The position numbers were made by a program, and so were the translations under genes. 47,635 nucleotides of DNA from Klebsiella pneumoniae (GTDB lineage Bacteria; Pseudomonadota; Gammaproteobacteria; Steroidobacterales; Steroidobacteraceae): NCBI GenBank assembly GCA_945873095.1, contig CAMCBU010000015.1, positions 1 to 47,635 on the forward strand. Direction: 5' to 3'. Below are positions 17,127 to 25,743 of this stretch, one piece after another. The notes under the pieces were generated by a model that saw only the letters and a program-made list of their open reading frames with translations, was not told where the DNA came from and did no database searches. Position 1 is the first letter of the stretch. Every line of letters begins with the position of its first letter.

Positions 17127-20100
17127 AGAACATCTCCGCATGGGCGATTCGGCATCCGATCATGCCGATCGTTCTGTTCACGGTGCTCACCTTCGTCGGC
17201 ATCGTCAGCTTCATCCGACTGCCGATCAACCTTGCACCTGACATCACCTTCCCGTTGGTGTCGGTGTCGGTGTCGCAACCGGGTGCGGCACCGTCGGAGA
17301 TCGAAACCCAGATCACCCAGAAAATCGAGGGTGCCGTTCGCAGTGTTGCCGATGTGCGCACGATTAGCTCGCGCGCCTCCGAGGGTTATAGCTCGACCAT
17401 GGTGGAGTTCCAGATCGGCACCCCGATCGATCGCGCGCTGAACGACGTGCGCGACGCGGTCAGCAAGGTGCGGGCTGATCTTCCCGACGGCGTCGATGAG
17501 CCGCAGGTCACTCGCATCGACGTCGAAGGCGGCGCGATCGCTTACTACGCCGTGGTGACGACCGAGCGATCGCCCGAGCAGCTGAGTTGGTTCGTGGACA
17601 ACACGGTCAGCAAGCGTTTGCTGGCCATACCGGGTGTCGCGCAGGCCTCGCGCGGCGGCGGCTTCACCCGCGAAATTCGCGTCAATCTCGATCCGGCGCG
17701 GATGCAGGCGCTCGGCATCACCGCGACGGAGGTGAACCAACAACTGCGCACGCTCAATCTGAATGCACCGGGCGGTCGCGCCCAGGTTGGTGGCGGCGAG
17801 CAGGCGATCCGCGTGTTGGGTTCGGCTGCGACGGCGTTGGAGCTCTCCAACACGCAGATTCGCTTGAGCAACGGCACCAACGTGCGCCTGCTGGATATCG
17901 CCGAGGTGCGCGACGACGTTGGCGAACAGCGCTCGTTGACCCGTTTGAACGGTCGAGTGGCGACCACCTTCGGGGTGTTCAAAGCGCGCGGTGCCTCGGA
18001 TGTCACCGTGCTCGATCGGGTCGAGGAGGAGATCGACACGCTGCTCAAAGAATCGCCTGACCTGAAGATCACTCGGGTCTTCACGACGGTCGAGAACACC
18101 CGCGAGTCCTATCAGGCCGCTCTGACGGCGATGATCGAGGGCTCGATCCTCGCGGTGCTGGTCGTGTTCCTCTTCTTGCGTGACTGGCGAGCAACGGCTA
18201 TTTCGGCGCTGGCGATCCCCCTGTCGGCGATCCCCACATTCGCCTTTATGTATGCGATGGACTTCACGCTCAATGGTATGAGCATGCTGGCGCTGTCGCT
18301 GGTGGCGGGTGTACTGGTCGACGATGCGATCGTCGAGATCGAAAATATCGTCCGCCACATGCGGATGGGCAAGACCGGCTATCAGGCGGCGCTCGACGCC
18401 GCGGATGAGATCGGGCTTGCGGTAGTGGCGACCTCGGCGACCATCATCGCGGTGTTCGCGCCCGTTGGCTTCATGGGCGGTTTCGTCGGTCAATACTTTA
18501 AGCAATTCGGCTTGACCGTCGCTGCGGCTGTCTTCTTCTCGCTGTTGGTCGCGCGCCTGATCACCCCGCTGATCGCGGCTTACACGCTCAAGCCGCATGA
18601 CGAGATTCGTTCCGCGGATGGCCCGATGATGAATAATTATCTCGAGGTGCTGCGCTGGGGTTTGCAGCATCGATGGACGACCATCGCCGGCGGGACGACG
18701 TTCTTCATTCTGTCGGTGCTGTTGCTGGTGGCACTGCCGAAATCTTTGATACCCCCGCAAGATTTCTCGGCCTCGCAAATCACGATCGAACTGCCGCCGG
18801 GCGTGCAGCTGGAACAAACGGCGGCGGTATCGGCCAAGGTGCGCGATCTCGTCGCCGCGCAGCCCGAGGTGACCGACGTCATCGAGTCGATCGGTGGTGA
18901 TGAAGTTCGCACGGGCGAGCTCTACGTCTCGCTGGTCTCGCATCAGGATCGTAATGTCACGCAGAAAGAATGGGAAGAGCGGGTCCGACCGAGTTTCGCT
19001 GCGATCCCCGATGCGCGGATCAACTTCGCCGGTGGCGACCCCTCGGGTGGCGGGCGGCCGCTGACGCTGTACTTGATGAGCGACGATCCAGCCAAGCTCG
19101 AACTCGCCGCGCGTGCGGCGGTCGATGCGATGCGCAAGCTGCCCGAGTTGCGTGATCCGCGTATCAGCGGCGATCTCAAGCGCCCCGAGGTCATCGTCGA
19201 GCCAAGATTGGATCTCGCCGCGGAACTCGGTGTTTCGGTGGCGGCGATCAGTCAGACCATCCGTATCGCAACCTTGGGTGATCTACCGCAGAACGCGGCG
19301 AAGTTCTCGCTGTCGGATCGACAGGTGCCGATCCGCGTCAGCCTGCTCGAGAGTTCACGGCAGGATCTGACCACGCTCGAGAATTTACCGGTGCGCACCT
19401 CTGCGGGTGGCACCGTGCCGCTCAAGTCGGTCGCGGCAATTCGTTTTGGTGAGGGTCCGTCGGTCGTCCGGCGCTACAACCAGAGCCGTCGAATCGTCAT
19501 CGACTCCGAACTCAACGGTGTCGAGATCGGACCGGCGCTCGCGAAAGTCAAAGAATTACCGGAGCTGAAGAATCTTCCGAGCGGTGTCAGTCTGGTCGAG
19601 GTCGGACAGGCCGAGTTCATCAAAGATGTGTTCGAAAACTTCACCCTGGCGATCGGCGCCGGGGTGCTGCTCGTGTTCGCCGTGCTCGTGTTGCTGTTTG
19701 CGCGCGTGTTCCAGCCCATCACGATCTTGTCGGCTTTGCCGCTGTCGGTCGGTGGTGCGGCGATTGCGCTGATGCTCTTCGGAAAACCCTTCTCGATGCC
19801 GGTCGTCATCGGCTTCCTGATGCTGATGGGGATCGTCGGCAAGAACTCGATCTTGCTCGTCGACTTCGCGATCGAAGAAATGCGCGCGGGCAAGACCCGT
19901 ACCGAGGCGCTCATCGAAGCGGGCCACAAGCGCGCACGACCGATCATCATGACGACCGTCGCGATGGTCGCCGGCATGTTGCCGGTGGCGTTGGCCGTGG
20001 TGGGTGGCGAGTTCCGTGCGCCGATGGGCATTGCCGTCATCGGTGGTCTGATCACCTCGACGGTGTTGACCCTGGTCATCGTGCCTGCCGTGTTCTCGGT

Positions 20101-20173
20101 CGTCGACGATCTCGAAGGGTGGATCACCCCTCGTGTCAGCCGGCTGTTGAATTCGTCGGACGCGAGCGCCTAG
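17123..20173 (+). CDS. RND multidrug efflux transporter (HAE1 family)
   Basis: A 1016-residue proton-driven inner-membrane pump. The start is typical (NISAWAIRHPIMPIVLFTVL). The two repeated halves each have a large periplasmic domain and six membrane helices. The proton-relay acidic pair is in GVLVDDAIVEIEN in helix 4, and the second half carries GIVGKNSILLVDFA. Helix 1 and the porter domains look intact, and the length is normal. Co-translated with the adaptor (4-nt overlap). Substrates cannot be read from the sequence. It ends convergent with the YeiH-type gene, overlapping by 4 nt. Confidence 0.95.
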   Translation: MKNISAWAIRHPIMPIVLFTVLTFVGIVSFIRLPINLAPDITFPLVSVSVSQPGAAPSEIETQITQKIEGAVRSVADVRTISSRASEGYSSTMVEFQIGTPIDRALNDVRDAVSKVRADLPDGVDEPQVTRIDVEGGAIAYYAVVTTERSPEQLSWFVDNTVSKRLLAIPGVAQASRGGGFTREIRVNLDPARMQALGITATEVNQQLRTLNLNAPGGRAQVGGGEQAIRVLGSAATALELSNTQIRLSNGTNVRLLDIAEVRDDVGEQRSLTRLNGRVATTFGVFKARGASDVTVLDRVEEEIDTLLKESPDLKITRVFTTVENTRESYQAALTAMIEGSILAVLVVFLFLRDWRATAISALAIPLSAIPTFAFMYAMDFTLNGMSMLALSLVAGVLVDDAIVEIENIVRHMRMGKTGYQAALDAADEIGLAVVATSATIIAVFAPVGFMGGFVGQYFKQFGLTVAAAVFFSLLVARLITPLIAAYTLKPHDEIRSADGPMMNNYLEVLRWGLQHRWTTIAGGTTFFILSVLLLVALPKSLIPPQDFSASQITIELPPGVQLEQTAAVSAKVRDLVAAQPEVTDVIESIGGDEVRTGELYVSLVSHQDRNVTQKEWEERVRPSFAAIPDARINFAGGDPSGGGRPLTLYLMSDDPAKLELAARAAVDAMRKLPELRDPRISGDLKRPEVIVEPRLDLAAELGVSVAAISQTIRIATLGDLPQNAAKFSLSDRQVPIRVSLLESSRQDLTTLENLPVRTSAGGTVPLKSVAAIRFGEGPSVVRRYNQSRRIVIDSELNGVEIGPALAKVKELPELKNLPSGVSLVEVGQAEFIKDVFENFTLAIGAGVLLVFAVLVLLFARVFQPITILSALPLSVGGAAIALMLFGKPFSMPVVIGFLMLMGIVGKNSILLVDFAIEEMRAGKTRTEALIEAGHKRARPIIMTTVAMVAGMLPVALAVVGGEFRAPMGIAVIGGLITSTVLTLVIVPAVFSVVDDLEGWITPRVSRLLNSSDASA

Positions 20174-21222
20174 CGTCCTTGCCAAAGCCACGTCAGCATC
20201 AAGGTGGTGCTGGCGATGAAAACGGTCGCCGTCGCGCCGAGCGCGAGCGGCCGCCACCCTTGCGCGACGAGTTTGCGCAAGTCGGTTTCGAGTCCGACGG
20301 CAGCGAGGGCGAAAGCGAGCAGCGCCTGCGTGGCCAGGTTCGCACCGGAGCGCCATTCGGCTGCGACCCAGCCTGTGCCCGCAATTAGCACCATGCCTAA
20401 GAATCCGAAGACGAACCAGGGCATTGGTGTGCGGCCGCTGCCCGCGTCACTGCGACTCGATAGACGCTGTGCCCAGAGTCCCATCAACAAGACCAGCGGT
20501 GCCAGCATCAGCACCCGCGCGAGTTTGGTGACCGTTGCAAACTCGCCGCTGGTCTCGCCGCGCGCGAAGCCAGCGGCAACGACCTGCGCCACCTCATGCA
20601 CCGACGCGCCACTCCAGAGCCCATAGGCGAGATCACCCATCGGCAGTGCGCTCGCGAGCAGGGGATAGCCGAACATCGCGATCGTGCCGAACAGGGTGAC
20701 CGTCGCGAGCGCATAGGCCACCGACTCATCTTCGTCGCGCACCACGGTGTTGGCAGCCACGATCGCAGAGGCACCGCAGACCGAAGTGCCCGCGGCGATC
20801 AAGGTGGTGAGCCCGCGCGGCACACCGAGCCGCCGTCCCATCCAGATCGTAACCACGAAGGTGGCCGCCACCGCGAAGGTCAAGATCGCGAGCCCCGCCC
20901 AGCCGATCGCGAGAATTTCCGCCAGCGTCACTTGCAAGCCGAGCAGCACGATCCCTAAGCGTAATGGTGCGCGCAATGCGGCTGCCAAGCCGGCGCGCGC
21001 CGCCTCGGGGCGACCCCAAAGGTTGCGCACGCACATGCCGATCAAAATCGCAAGCATCAAGGGGCTGAGGCTCTCGAAGATCGGCACGCTCGTGGCCTTG
21101 AGGGCGAAAGCGCTTGCCGCGACGGCAGCGGCGAGGGCGAGGCCCGGCAGACGGTTCGGGCGCGCGCTATCAGGTCCAGAACGGTTGGAGCCAGAATCGT
21201 TTTGGGAAGGCGAGATGCTCAC
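20170..21222 (-). CDS. YeiH/UPF0324 family putative exporter
   Basis: A 350-residue inner-membrane protein with about ten hydrophobic segments. The family signature GTSVCGASAIVAANTVV and the later GASVHEVAQVVAAGFARG are intact. Members have been proposed to export sulfate or sulfonate-derived ions, but the substrate is not settled. It stands alone between the convergent RND operon and the divergent RNA-binding protein gene, with no LysR-type regulator beside it, unlike some yeiH loci. Confidence 0.88.
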   Translation of the reverse strand: MSISPSQNDSGSNRSGPDSARPNRLPGLALAAAVAASAFALKATSVPIFESLSPLMLAILIGMCVRNLWGRPEAARAGLAAALRAPLRLGIVLLGLQVTLAEILAIGWAGLAILTFAVAATFVVTIWMGRRLGVPRGLTTLIAAGTSVCGASAIVAANTVVRDEDESVAYALATVTLFGTIAMFGYPLLASALPMGDLAYGLWSGASVHEVAQVVAAGFARGETSGEFATVTKLARVLMLAPLVLLMGLWAQRLSSRSDAGSGRTPMPWFVFGFLGMVLIAGTGWVAAEWRSGANLATQALLAFALAAVGLETDLRKLVAQGWRPLALGATATVFIASTTLMLTWLWQGR

Positions 21223-21257
21223 GACGGCGCGAACTATACCCGTTTCAGCTAAAAGGC

Positions 21258-21284
21258 TTGACTTTCACAGAACTGTGTTAGACT
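21258..21284 (+). promoter_or_regulatory. Promoter-like region with palindrome, RNA-binding protein gene
   Basis: TTGACT at 21258-21263 resembles a -35 box and TAGACT at 21279-21284 a weak -10, with a 15-nt spacer. A perfect palindrome, CACAG-AA-CTGTG, fills 21266-21277 between them, as an operator would. A transcript from here would have a leader of about 160 nt before the ATG at 21453. The leader holds no other gene. Confidence 0.4.
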
Positions 21285-21452
21285 CGCGCGGGATCGTTGC
21301 CTTTCCGTCTGCATCTCTGGGTGTTCCAAACGCCGGTCTGCATTGCTGAATCGACTTCGATCAGGTGGCCAAAGGAGTCTGCCCGGTCCAACAAAAACCC
21401 GGACAGCTGGCTGAGGCCGGTTTGTTTGATTAATTAGTGAGTGTTTCCAGAG

Positions 21453-21860
21453 ATGGCGAAAATTTATGTAGGCAACCTGCCGTTTTCGGCAGACGAGGCG
21501 GCGGTTCGCACCCTGTTCTCGCAGCACGGTACGGTTGAGTCGGTTTCTTTGCCGGTCGATCGTGACACCGGTCGTCCCCGCGGTTTCGGCTTCGTCGAAA
21601 TGCCGCAGGACGATGCGGCTCGCGCGATCCAGTCCTTGAACGGCTACTCGATGGGCGGTCGCCCGTTGCGCGTGAACGAGGCCCAGGATCGTCCCCGCAC
21701 CGGTGGCGGCGGCGGTCGTCCGGGTGGCGGTTTCCGCGGTGGTAGCGGCGGCGGTGGATTCCGCGGCGGCGACGGCGGCGGCGGTGGTTATCGCGGCGGT
21801 GGCGGCGGTGGCGGCGGCGGTGGATTCCGCGGCGGCGACAGCGGCGGCGGTCGCTGGTAA
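21453..21860 (+). CDS. RRM-domain RNA-binding protein with Gly-rich tail
   Basis: A 135-residue protein with one RNA recognition motif (residues 1-78: RNP2 KIYVGNLPF, RNP1 RGFGFVEM) and a low-complexity Gly/Arg tail with GGGFRGG-type repeats. Such proteins bind single-stranded RNA and are often cold-induced; the RGG tail adds non-specific RNA binding. The frame opens at GTG 21441 but ATG 21453 gives the conserved MAKIYVGNLPF start. It has its own long leader and a strong terminator, so it is probably monocistronic. TAA is followed by a second TAA. Confidence 0.92.
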   Translation: MAKIYVGNLPFSADEAAVRTLFSQHGTVESVSLPVDRDTGRPRGFGFVEMPQDDAARAIQSLNGYSMGGRPLRVNEAQDRPRTGGGGGRPGGGFRGGSGGGGFRGGDGGGGGYRGGGGGGGGGGFRGGDSGGGRW

Positions 21861-21881
21861 TAAGCCAGTCAGCAGCGAAAG

Positions 21882-21911
21882 AGGCCCATGGAAACATGGG
21901 CCTTTTTCTTT
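21882..21911 (+). terminator. Rho-independent terminator after the RNA-binding protein gene
   Basis: A 9-bp perfect stem, AGGCCCATG (21882-21890) and CATGGGCCT (21895-21903), with a GAAA loop, runs into a T-rich tail (TTTTTCTTT). It lies 22 nt after the stop codon of the RNA-binding protein. Confidence 0.93.
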
Positions 21912-21934
21912 GGGGCTGCGGACTCCGAGTCGAT

Positions 21935-23548
21935 TCACCACTCGCGCCCTCGAGTCTCCGGCACAAATTTCAGCGCCAGCACGAAGGCGATCGCCATGAC
22001 CGCGACGGGATACCAGAGACCCGCGAGCACATCGCCCGAGCGGGCGACCAGCCAAGCTGCCGTCAGCGGCATGAAACCACCAAACCACGCGCTCGTGAGG
22101 TGATAAGGCACCGACAACGCCGTGTATCGGATGCGGGTTGGGAATGCCTCGGCCAACCACCCGGCGCCAGGGCCGCAGGTGAGCCCCGCGCCGATGATCA
22201 TCACCAGAATGAGTCCGACGAGACTCCAATGGGTGGCGTCCAGATCGCTCAGGCTTCGCAGAGGTTGGACGGCGGAACGCTCGGGGTAGCCCGCCGCGGC
22301 GAGTGCGGCGGCGAGAGCTTCGCGATCGAAGCCCGCGAGTTCCCGATCGGCGATGCGGATGATCAATGCGGGTCGATCGTCGCCCGCCCAAACAGGTGCT
22401 TCGTTCGAATAGGAGATACCACGTTTGGCGAGATAATCACGCGCCTTGGTTGCCTCATCGAGATCTTTGGGATCGGCGAGGGGATCAAAACGCGTCGGTG
22501 GTGCTACGACCACAATGGGCGCCTCGCGCTGCGCATTCTCGAGCGCCGGATTGCCGAGAGTGAGCATGCCGCGATAAGCCGGCATGATGGTGAGTGCGGT
22601 GAGCAGCATGCCGGTGAGGATCACGGGCCGCCGACCGATACGATCCGACAGGGCGCCGGCGGCCACATAGACGGCGATACCGAGCACGAGCGCGAGCACG
22701 ATGAGCGCTGAGGCGGTGGCAGTATCGATCAGCAGTGCCGTCTGCAGGAAGACGAGCGAGTAGAACTGCGCGGTGTACCAACTGAGCGCCATGGCCGCTG
22801 CGACGATGACGGCGCCGAGCATGCTGGCGCGATGTTCGCTCGAGAGCAGACTTTCTTTGATCGGTGATTCGGCGAGCTCACCTTTGCGCTTGAGCTCTTC
22901 AAAGAGTGGCGATTCGGCGATGTGCACGCGGATGTACACCGACAGCGCGAGTAAGACGACCGATAGCAAGAATGGCAAGCGCCAGCCCCACGCACGAAAT
23001 TCCTCATCGCCCAACACGAGTCGGCAGGCCACGATCACGAGCAACGAGAGTACGAGTCCGATCGTCGCCGTCGTCTGGATCCAACTTGTGAAGAAGCCGC
23101 GTCGATCGCTTCGACAATGTTCGGCGATGTAGATCGCGGCGCCACCATACTCACCTCCGAGTGCGAGACCCTGAATGAGCCGCAAGCTGACGAGTAGCGC
23201 AGGCGCCCACCAGCCGATGGTTTCGAAGTCGGGCAGAACCCCCACTAACGCAGTCGAGAGCCCCATCAGCACGATGGTGATGAGGAAGGTCTTTTTGCGT
23301 CCCACGCGATCGCCCAAGCGTCCGAAAATCAAGGCTCCCAAGGGGCGGATGGCAAATCCGGCGCCGAAAGTCGCGAGACTCGCGAGCAGTGCCGCGGTCT
23401 CGTTGCCCGGCGGAAAGAACAGCGCGCCGAAGAACGTGGCGAGACTGCCGTAGAGGAGGAAATCGTAGTACTCGAAGACCGTTCCCGTGGAGGCGGCGAC
23501 GACGACGCGCGACATCGGTGTTGTGGGAGGGGATGGATTCGGGCTCAT
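21935..23548 (-). CDS. MFS transporter, metabolite:H+ symporter type
   Basis: A major facilitator of about 537 residues resembling the MHS family (shikimate, proline/betaine, alpha-ketoglutarate symporters). The helix 2-3 loop motif is GRLGDRVGRKKTF and the mirror motif is GALSDRIGRRP. An unusual hydrophilic insertion of about 100 residues (TRFDPLADPKDLDEATKARD... to DLDATHW) separates helices late in the second half. The start is ATG 23548 or GTG 23554; the latter has GAGG 10 nt upstream. It is divergent from the alpha/beta hydrolase across 62-68 bp, so the two may share a substrate. The solute is unknown. Confidence 0.88.
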   Translation of the reverse strand: MSPNPSPPTTPMSRVVVAASTGTVFEYYDFLLYGSLATFFGALFFPPGNETAALLASLATFGAGFAIRPLGALIFGRLGDRVGRKKTFLITIVLMGLSTALVGVLPDFETIGWWAPALLVSLRLIQGLALGGEYGGAAIYIAEHCRSDRRGFFTSWIQTTATIGLVLSLLVIVACRLVLGDEEFRAWGWRLPFLLSVVLLALSVYIRVHIAESPLFEELKRKGELAESPIKESLLSSEHRASMLGAVIVAAAMALSWYTAQFYSLVFLQTALLIDTATASALIVLALVLGIAVYVAAGALSDRIGRRPVILTGMLLTALTIMPAYRGMLTLGNPALENAQREAPIVVVAPPTRFDPLADPKDLDEATKARDYLAKRGISYSNEAPVWAGDDRPALIIRIADRELAGFDREALAAALAAAGYPERSAVQPLRSLSDLDATHWSLVGLILVMIIGAGLTCGPGAGWLAEAFPTRIRYTALSVPYHLTSAWFGGFMPLTAAWLVARSGDVLAGLWYPVAVMAIAFVLALKFVPETRGREW

Positions 23549-23616
23549 GTTCACACAGAGGTAACCTCAGCCGATTGTAGGGCGAACCGGCAACCGGTGG
23601 GCGGTAGACTCAGACG

Positions 23617-24432
23617 ATGAAGATCGAATCACGCATCCGTCGCGGCTACTTCGATGGACACACCGGACAAGTGCATTATCGACTCATCGGTGCACGTGGC
23701 GGGCGACCTTTGTTGCTCTTGCACCAGTCGCCCTTGTCGGGAACCCAGTTCGATGCAGCAATGCCGTTGCTGGCGAGGCTGGGGTTTTGTGTCGTCGCTC
23801 CGGATATGCCGGGGTTTGGCATGTCAGACGTGCCGTCTGAAGCTGCCACTCTCGATGACTTCGCGAGCATCATCGATGCCGTGCTCGACGGGATGCAATG
23901 GTCGAAAGCGAGCATCGTCGGTCATCACACCGGTGCGGTGTTGGGCTCGATCTATGCGCGTCGTCGTCCCGAGGCCGTCGAGAAACTGGTGCTGAACGGA
24001 TTTCCCTTGTTGGGTGCAGCCGAGCGCGAGCACTTTGCGAGTTTCTATTTTGGACCGAAAGAGCCGCAGCTCGACGGCTCGCATCTGCTCAAGGCGTGGG
24101 AAACGCGACTGCGCGCCACGCCCGGTTGGACCGACATCCATCTGATGCATCGTTACACCATCGAGGCGCTGCATCGCGGCGCCACCAACTGGAAGGCGTT
24201 TCCCCTCGTGATCGGTGCGGATCTCGAGAGCGTGTTGCGTGAGCTCACCGTGCCGACGCTGATGTTCACCAACACCGGTGAAGATCTCTACGAGTCGACA
24301 CGTCGCGCATGGCAGTTGCGGCCCGATTTTTTCGCCTATGCAGAGCTGCAGGGCGGCACTCACGACATCGTCGATGAACAACCGCGAGCCTGGGTCGAGA
24401 CCATCGCTCGGTTTCTTGATACCGCTGTCTAA
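23617..24432 (+). CDS. Alpha/beta hydrolase with His at the nucleophile position
   Basis: A 271-residue alpha/beta-hydrolase fold protein. The oxyanion segment LLLLHQSPLSG and the strand APDMPGFGMSD are typical, and the C-terminal catalytic His is plausible in GGTHDIVDE. The nucleophile elbow, normally GxSxG, reads GHHTG near residues 106-110, with His where Ser, Asp or Cys is expected; the codons GGT CAT CAC ACC GGT are clear. It may act without a classical acyl-enzyme or use another residue. No signal peptide. Divergent from the MFS transporter and convergent (4-nt overlap) with the GntP-type permease. Confidence 0.85.
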   Translation: MKIESRIRRGYFDGHTGQVHYRLIGARGGRPLLLLHQSPLSGTQFDAAMPLLARLGFCVVAPDMPGFGMSDVPSEAATLDDFASIIDAVLDGMQWSKASIVGHHTGAVLGSIYARRRPEAVEKLVLNGFPLLGAAEREHFASFYFGPKEPQLDGSHLLKAWETRLRATPGWTDIHLMHRYTIEALHRGATNWKAFPLVIGADLESVLRELTVPTLMFTNTGEDLYESTRRAWQLRPDFFAYAELQGGTHDIVDEQPRAWVETIARFLDTAV

Positions 24433-25742
24433 AAACTGAGTAGCGCTACGGCAAGTGCGGTACCGATTGCAGGCACGATGACGGTGAGCGCGCCGACAGC
24501 CGGGTAGGCCGCCGCATAAGTTTCCTTGCAGATGCCACGCAAGGTGGTGACGACATAGCCGTTGTGTGGCAATGAGTCGAGCGCGCCCGACGAGATGGAT
24601 ACCACCCGATGCAGCCCTTCCGGATCGACACCGAGGTCTAAGTAGTGTGGTGCGATCAAAGGCAGCGCAATACTTTGACCGCCGGAGGCAGAGCCGGTCA
24701 ATCCGGCGATGACCGAGACGGCAATCGCTGCGCCGATCAAAGGCTCGCCGGGTAACGAGGTCATGGTGGCGACTGCTGCTTGAAAACCCGGCGTGAGCTT
24801 GGCGACCGAACCGAAGCCCACGACGGCTGCCGTGTTGGCGATGGCGATCAACGCGCCGAGCGCGCCGCTCGCCGCCGCTTCGCCGTAGCGACCGGTCAAT
24901 TGCGGCAGATGCAGCGTGATCGCGGCGATGACTCCGAGCCCGAGGGCCAGAATGAGAGCGGATTCTTTGAGCGTGTCGTGCCATAGGAACGAGACCGTCA
25001 AGACGACCAGTAGCGGCACAGCCCCGCGCCAGAGCGCCGGTAGTTCGCGCGTGACGGTCGAGGACGGGTCATTTGCTCGCGCTTCGAATATTTCACCGTT
25101 GGCCACTGCGCGACGAATCAGCACGCGCAGCCAGATATAGCCTCCGATCGCCATCGAGACCGCGACGATCAAACTGGTTTCGGCTGCCGCATAGGGTGTC
25201 GTTCCCAAAAACTTGATCGGGATCCAGTTCTGGATTTCGGGTGATCCCGCTGAGGTCATGGTGAAAGTCACCGATCCGAACGCGAGCGCGGCGGGTATGA
25301 AGCGACGGGGAAGATTCGCCACCTTGAAGAGCGAGAGCGCCATGGGGAACACGGAGAAGGCGACCACGAAGAGCGAGACGCCTCCGTAGGTGAGCACGGC
25401 GCAGGCCAGCACGACCGCCAGCGGTGCGTGTTTGGCACCGGTGCGATCGACGATCCAGGCAGCGACCGAGTCCGCTGCACCGCTCGCTTCCATGACCTTG
25501 CCGAAGAGAGATCCCAGCAAAAACATGAAGAACCAAGTTTGGATGAAGCCGACGAAGCCGCCCATGTAAGCGCTGGTGAATGCGGGCGCATCGCTTGCGG
25601 CTAAGGAGGGGAAAGGGACGATGCCACTCGTGGCCGCGACGAACAAGGCGCACAGTGGCGCTGCAATGAGTAACTCGACGCCGCGGATCGTCAGGTAGAC
25701 GAGCAGGGCGAGACCGACGATCAGACCGAGCAGGCTCAGCAT
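24429..25742 (-). CDS. GntP-family permease, possibly for 3-hydroxybutyrate
   Basis: A 437-residue permease of the GntP (gluconate/hydroxy-acid:H+ symporter) family with about 12-14 membrane segments. The family end-motif reads SISSGALDSLPHNGYVVTTL, and another conserved stretch is GLTGSASGGQS. Family members carry gluconate, citrate or D-3-hydroxybutyrate. It starts 1 nt after the 3-hydroxybutyrate-oligomer hydrolase gene, so uptake of the released hydroxy acid is the most economical reading. The family is secure; the substrate is inferred from the neighbour. Confidence 0.88.
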   Translation of the reverse strand: MLSLLGLIVGLALLVYLTIRGVELLIAAPLCALFVAATSGIVPFPSLAASDAPAFTSAYMGGFVGFIQTWFFMFLLGSLFGKVMEASGAADSVAAWIVDRTGAKHAPLAVVLACAVLTYGGVSLFVVAFSVFPMALSLFKVANLPRRFIPAALAFGSVTFTMTSAGSPEIQNWIPIKFLGTTPYAAAETSLIVAVSMAIGGYIWLRVLIRRAVANGEIFEARANDPSSTVTRELPALWRGAVPLLVVLTVSFLWHDTLKESALILALGLGVIAAITLHLPQLTGRYGEAAASGALGALIAIANTAAVVGFGSVAKLTPGFQAAVATMTSLPGEPLIGAAIAVSVIAGLTGSASGGQSIALPLIAPHYLDLGVDPEGLHRVVSISSGALDSLPHNGYVVTTLRGICKETYAAAYPAVGALTVIVPAIGTALAVALLSF

Positions 25743-25743
25743 A

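Noticed and set aside
16982-18943. Long minus-strand open frame opposite the RND pump gene
   Set aside because: A GC-rich antisense shadow. It is extremely rich in Arg, His, Asp and Gln, has no domain, and the plus strand is an unmistakable RND transporter.
21690-21860. GGC/GGT-rich repeats resembling a tandem DNA repeat
   Set aside because: They are the codons of the Gly/Arg-rich tail of the RRM protein, not a separate repeat element or CRISPR.
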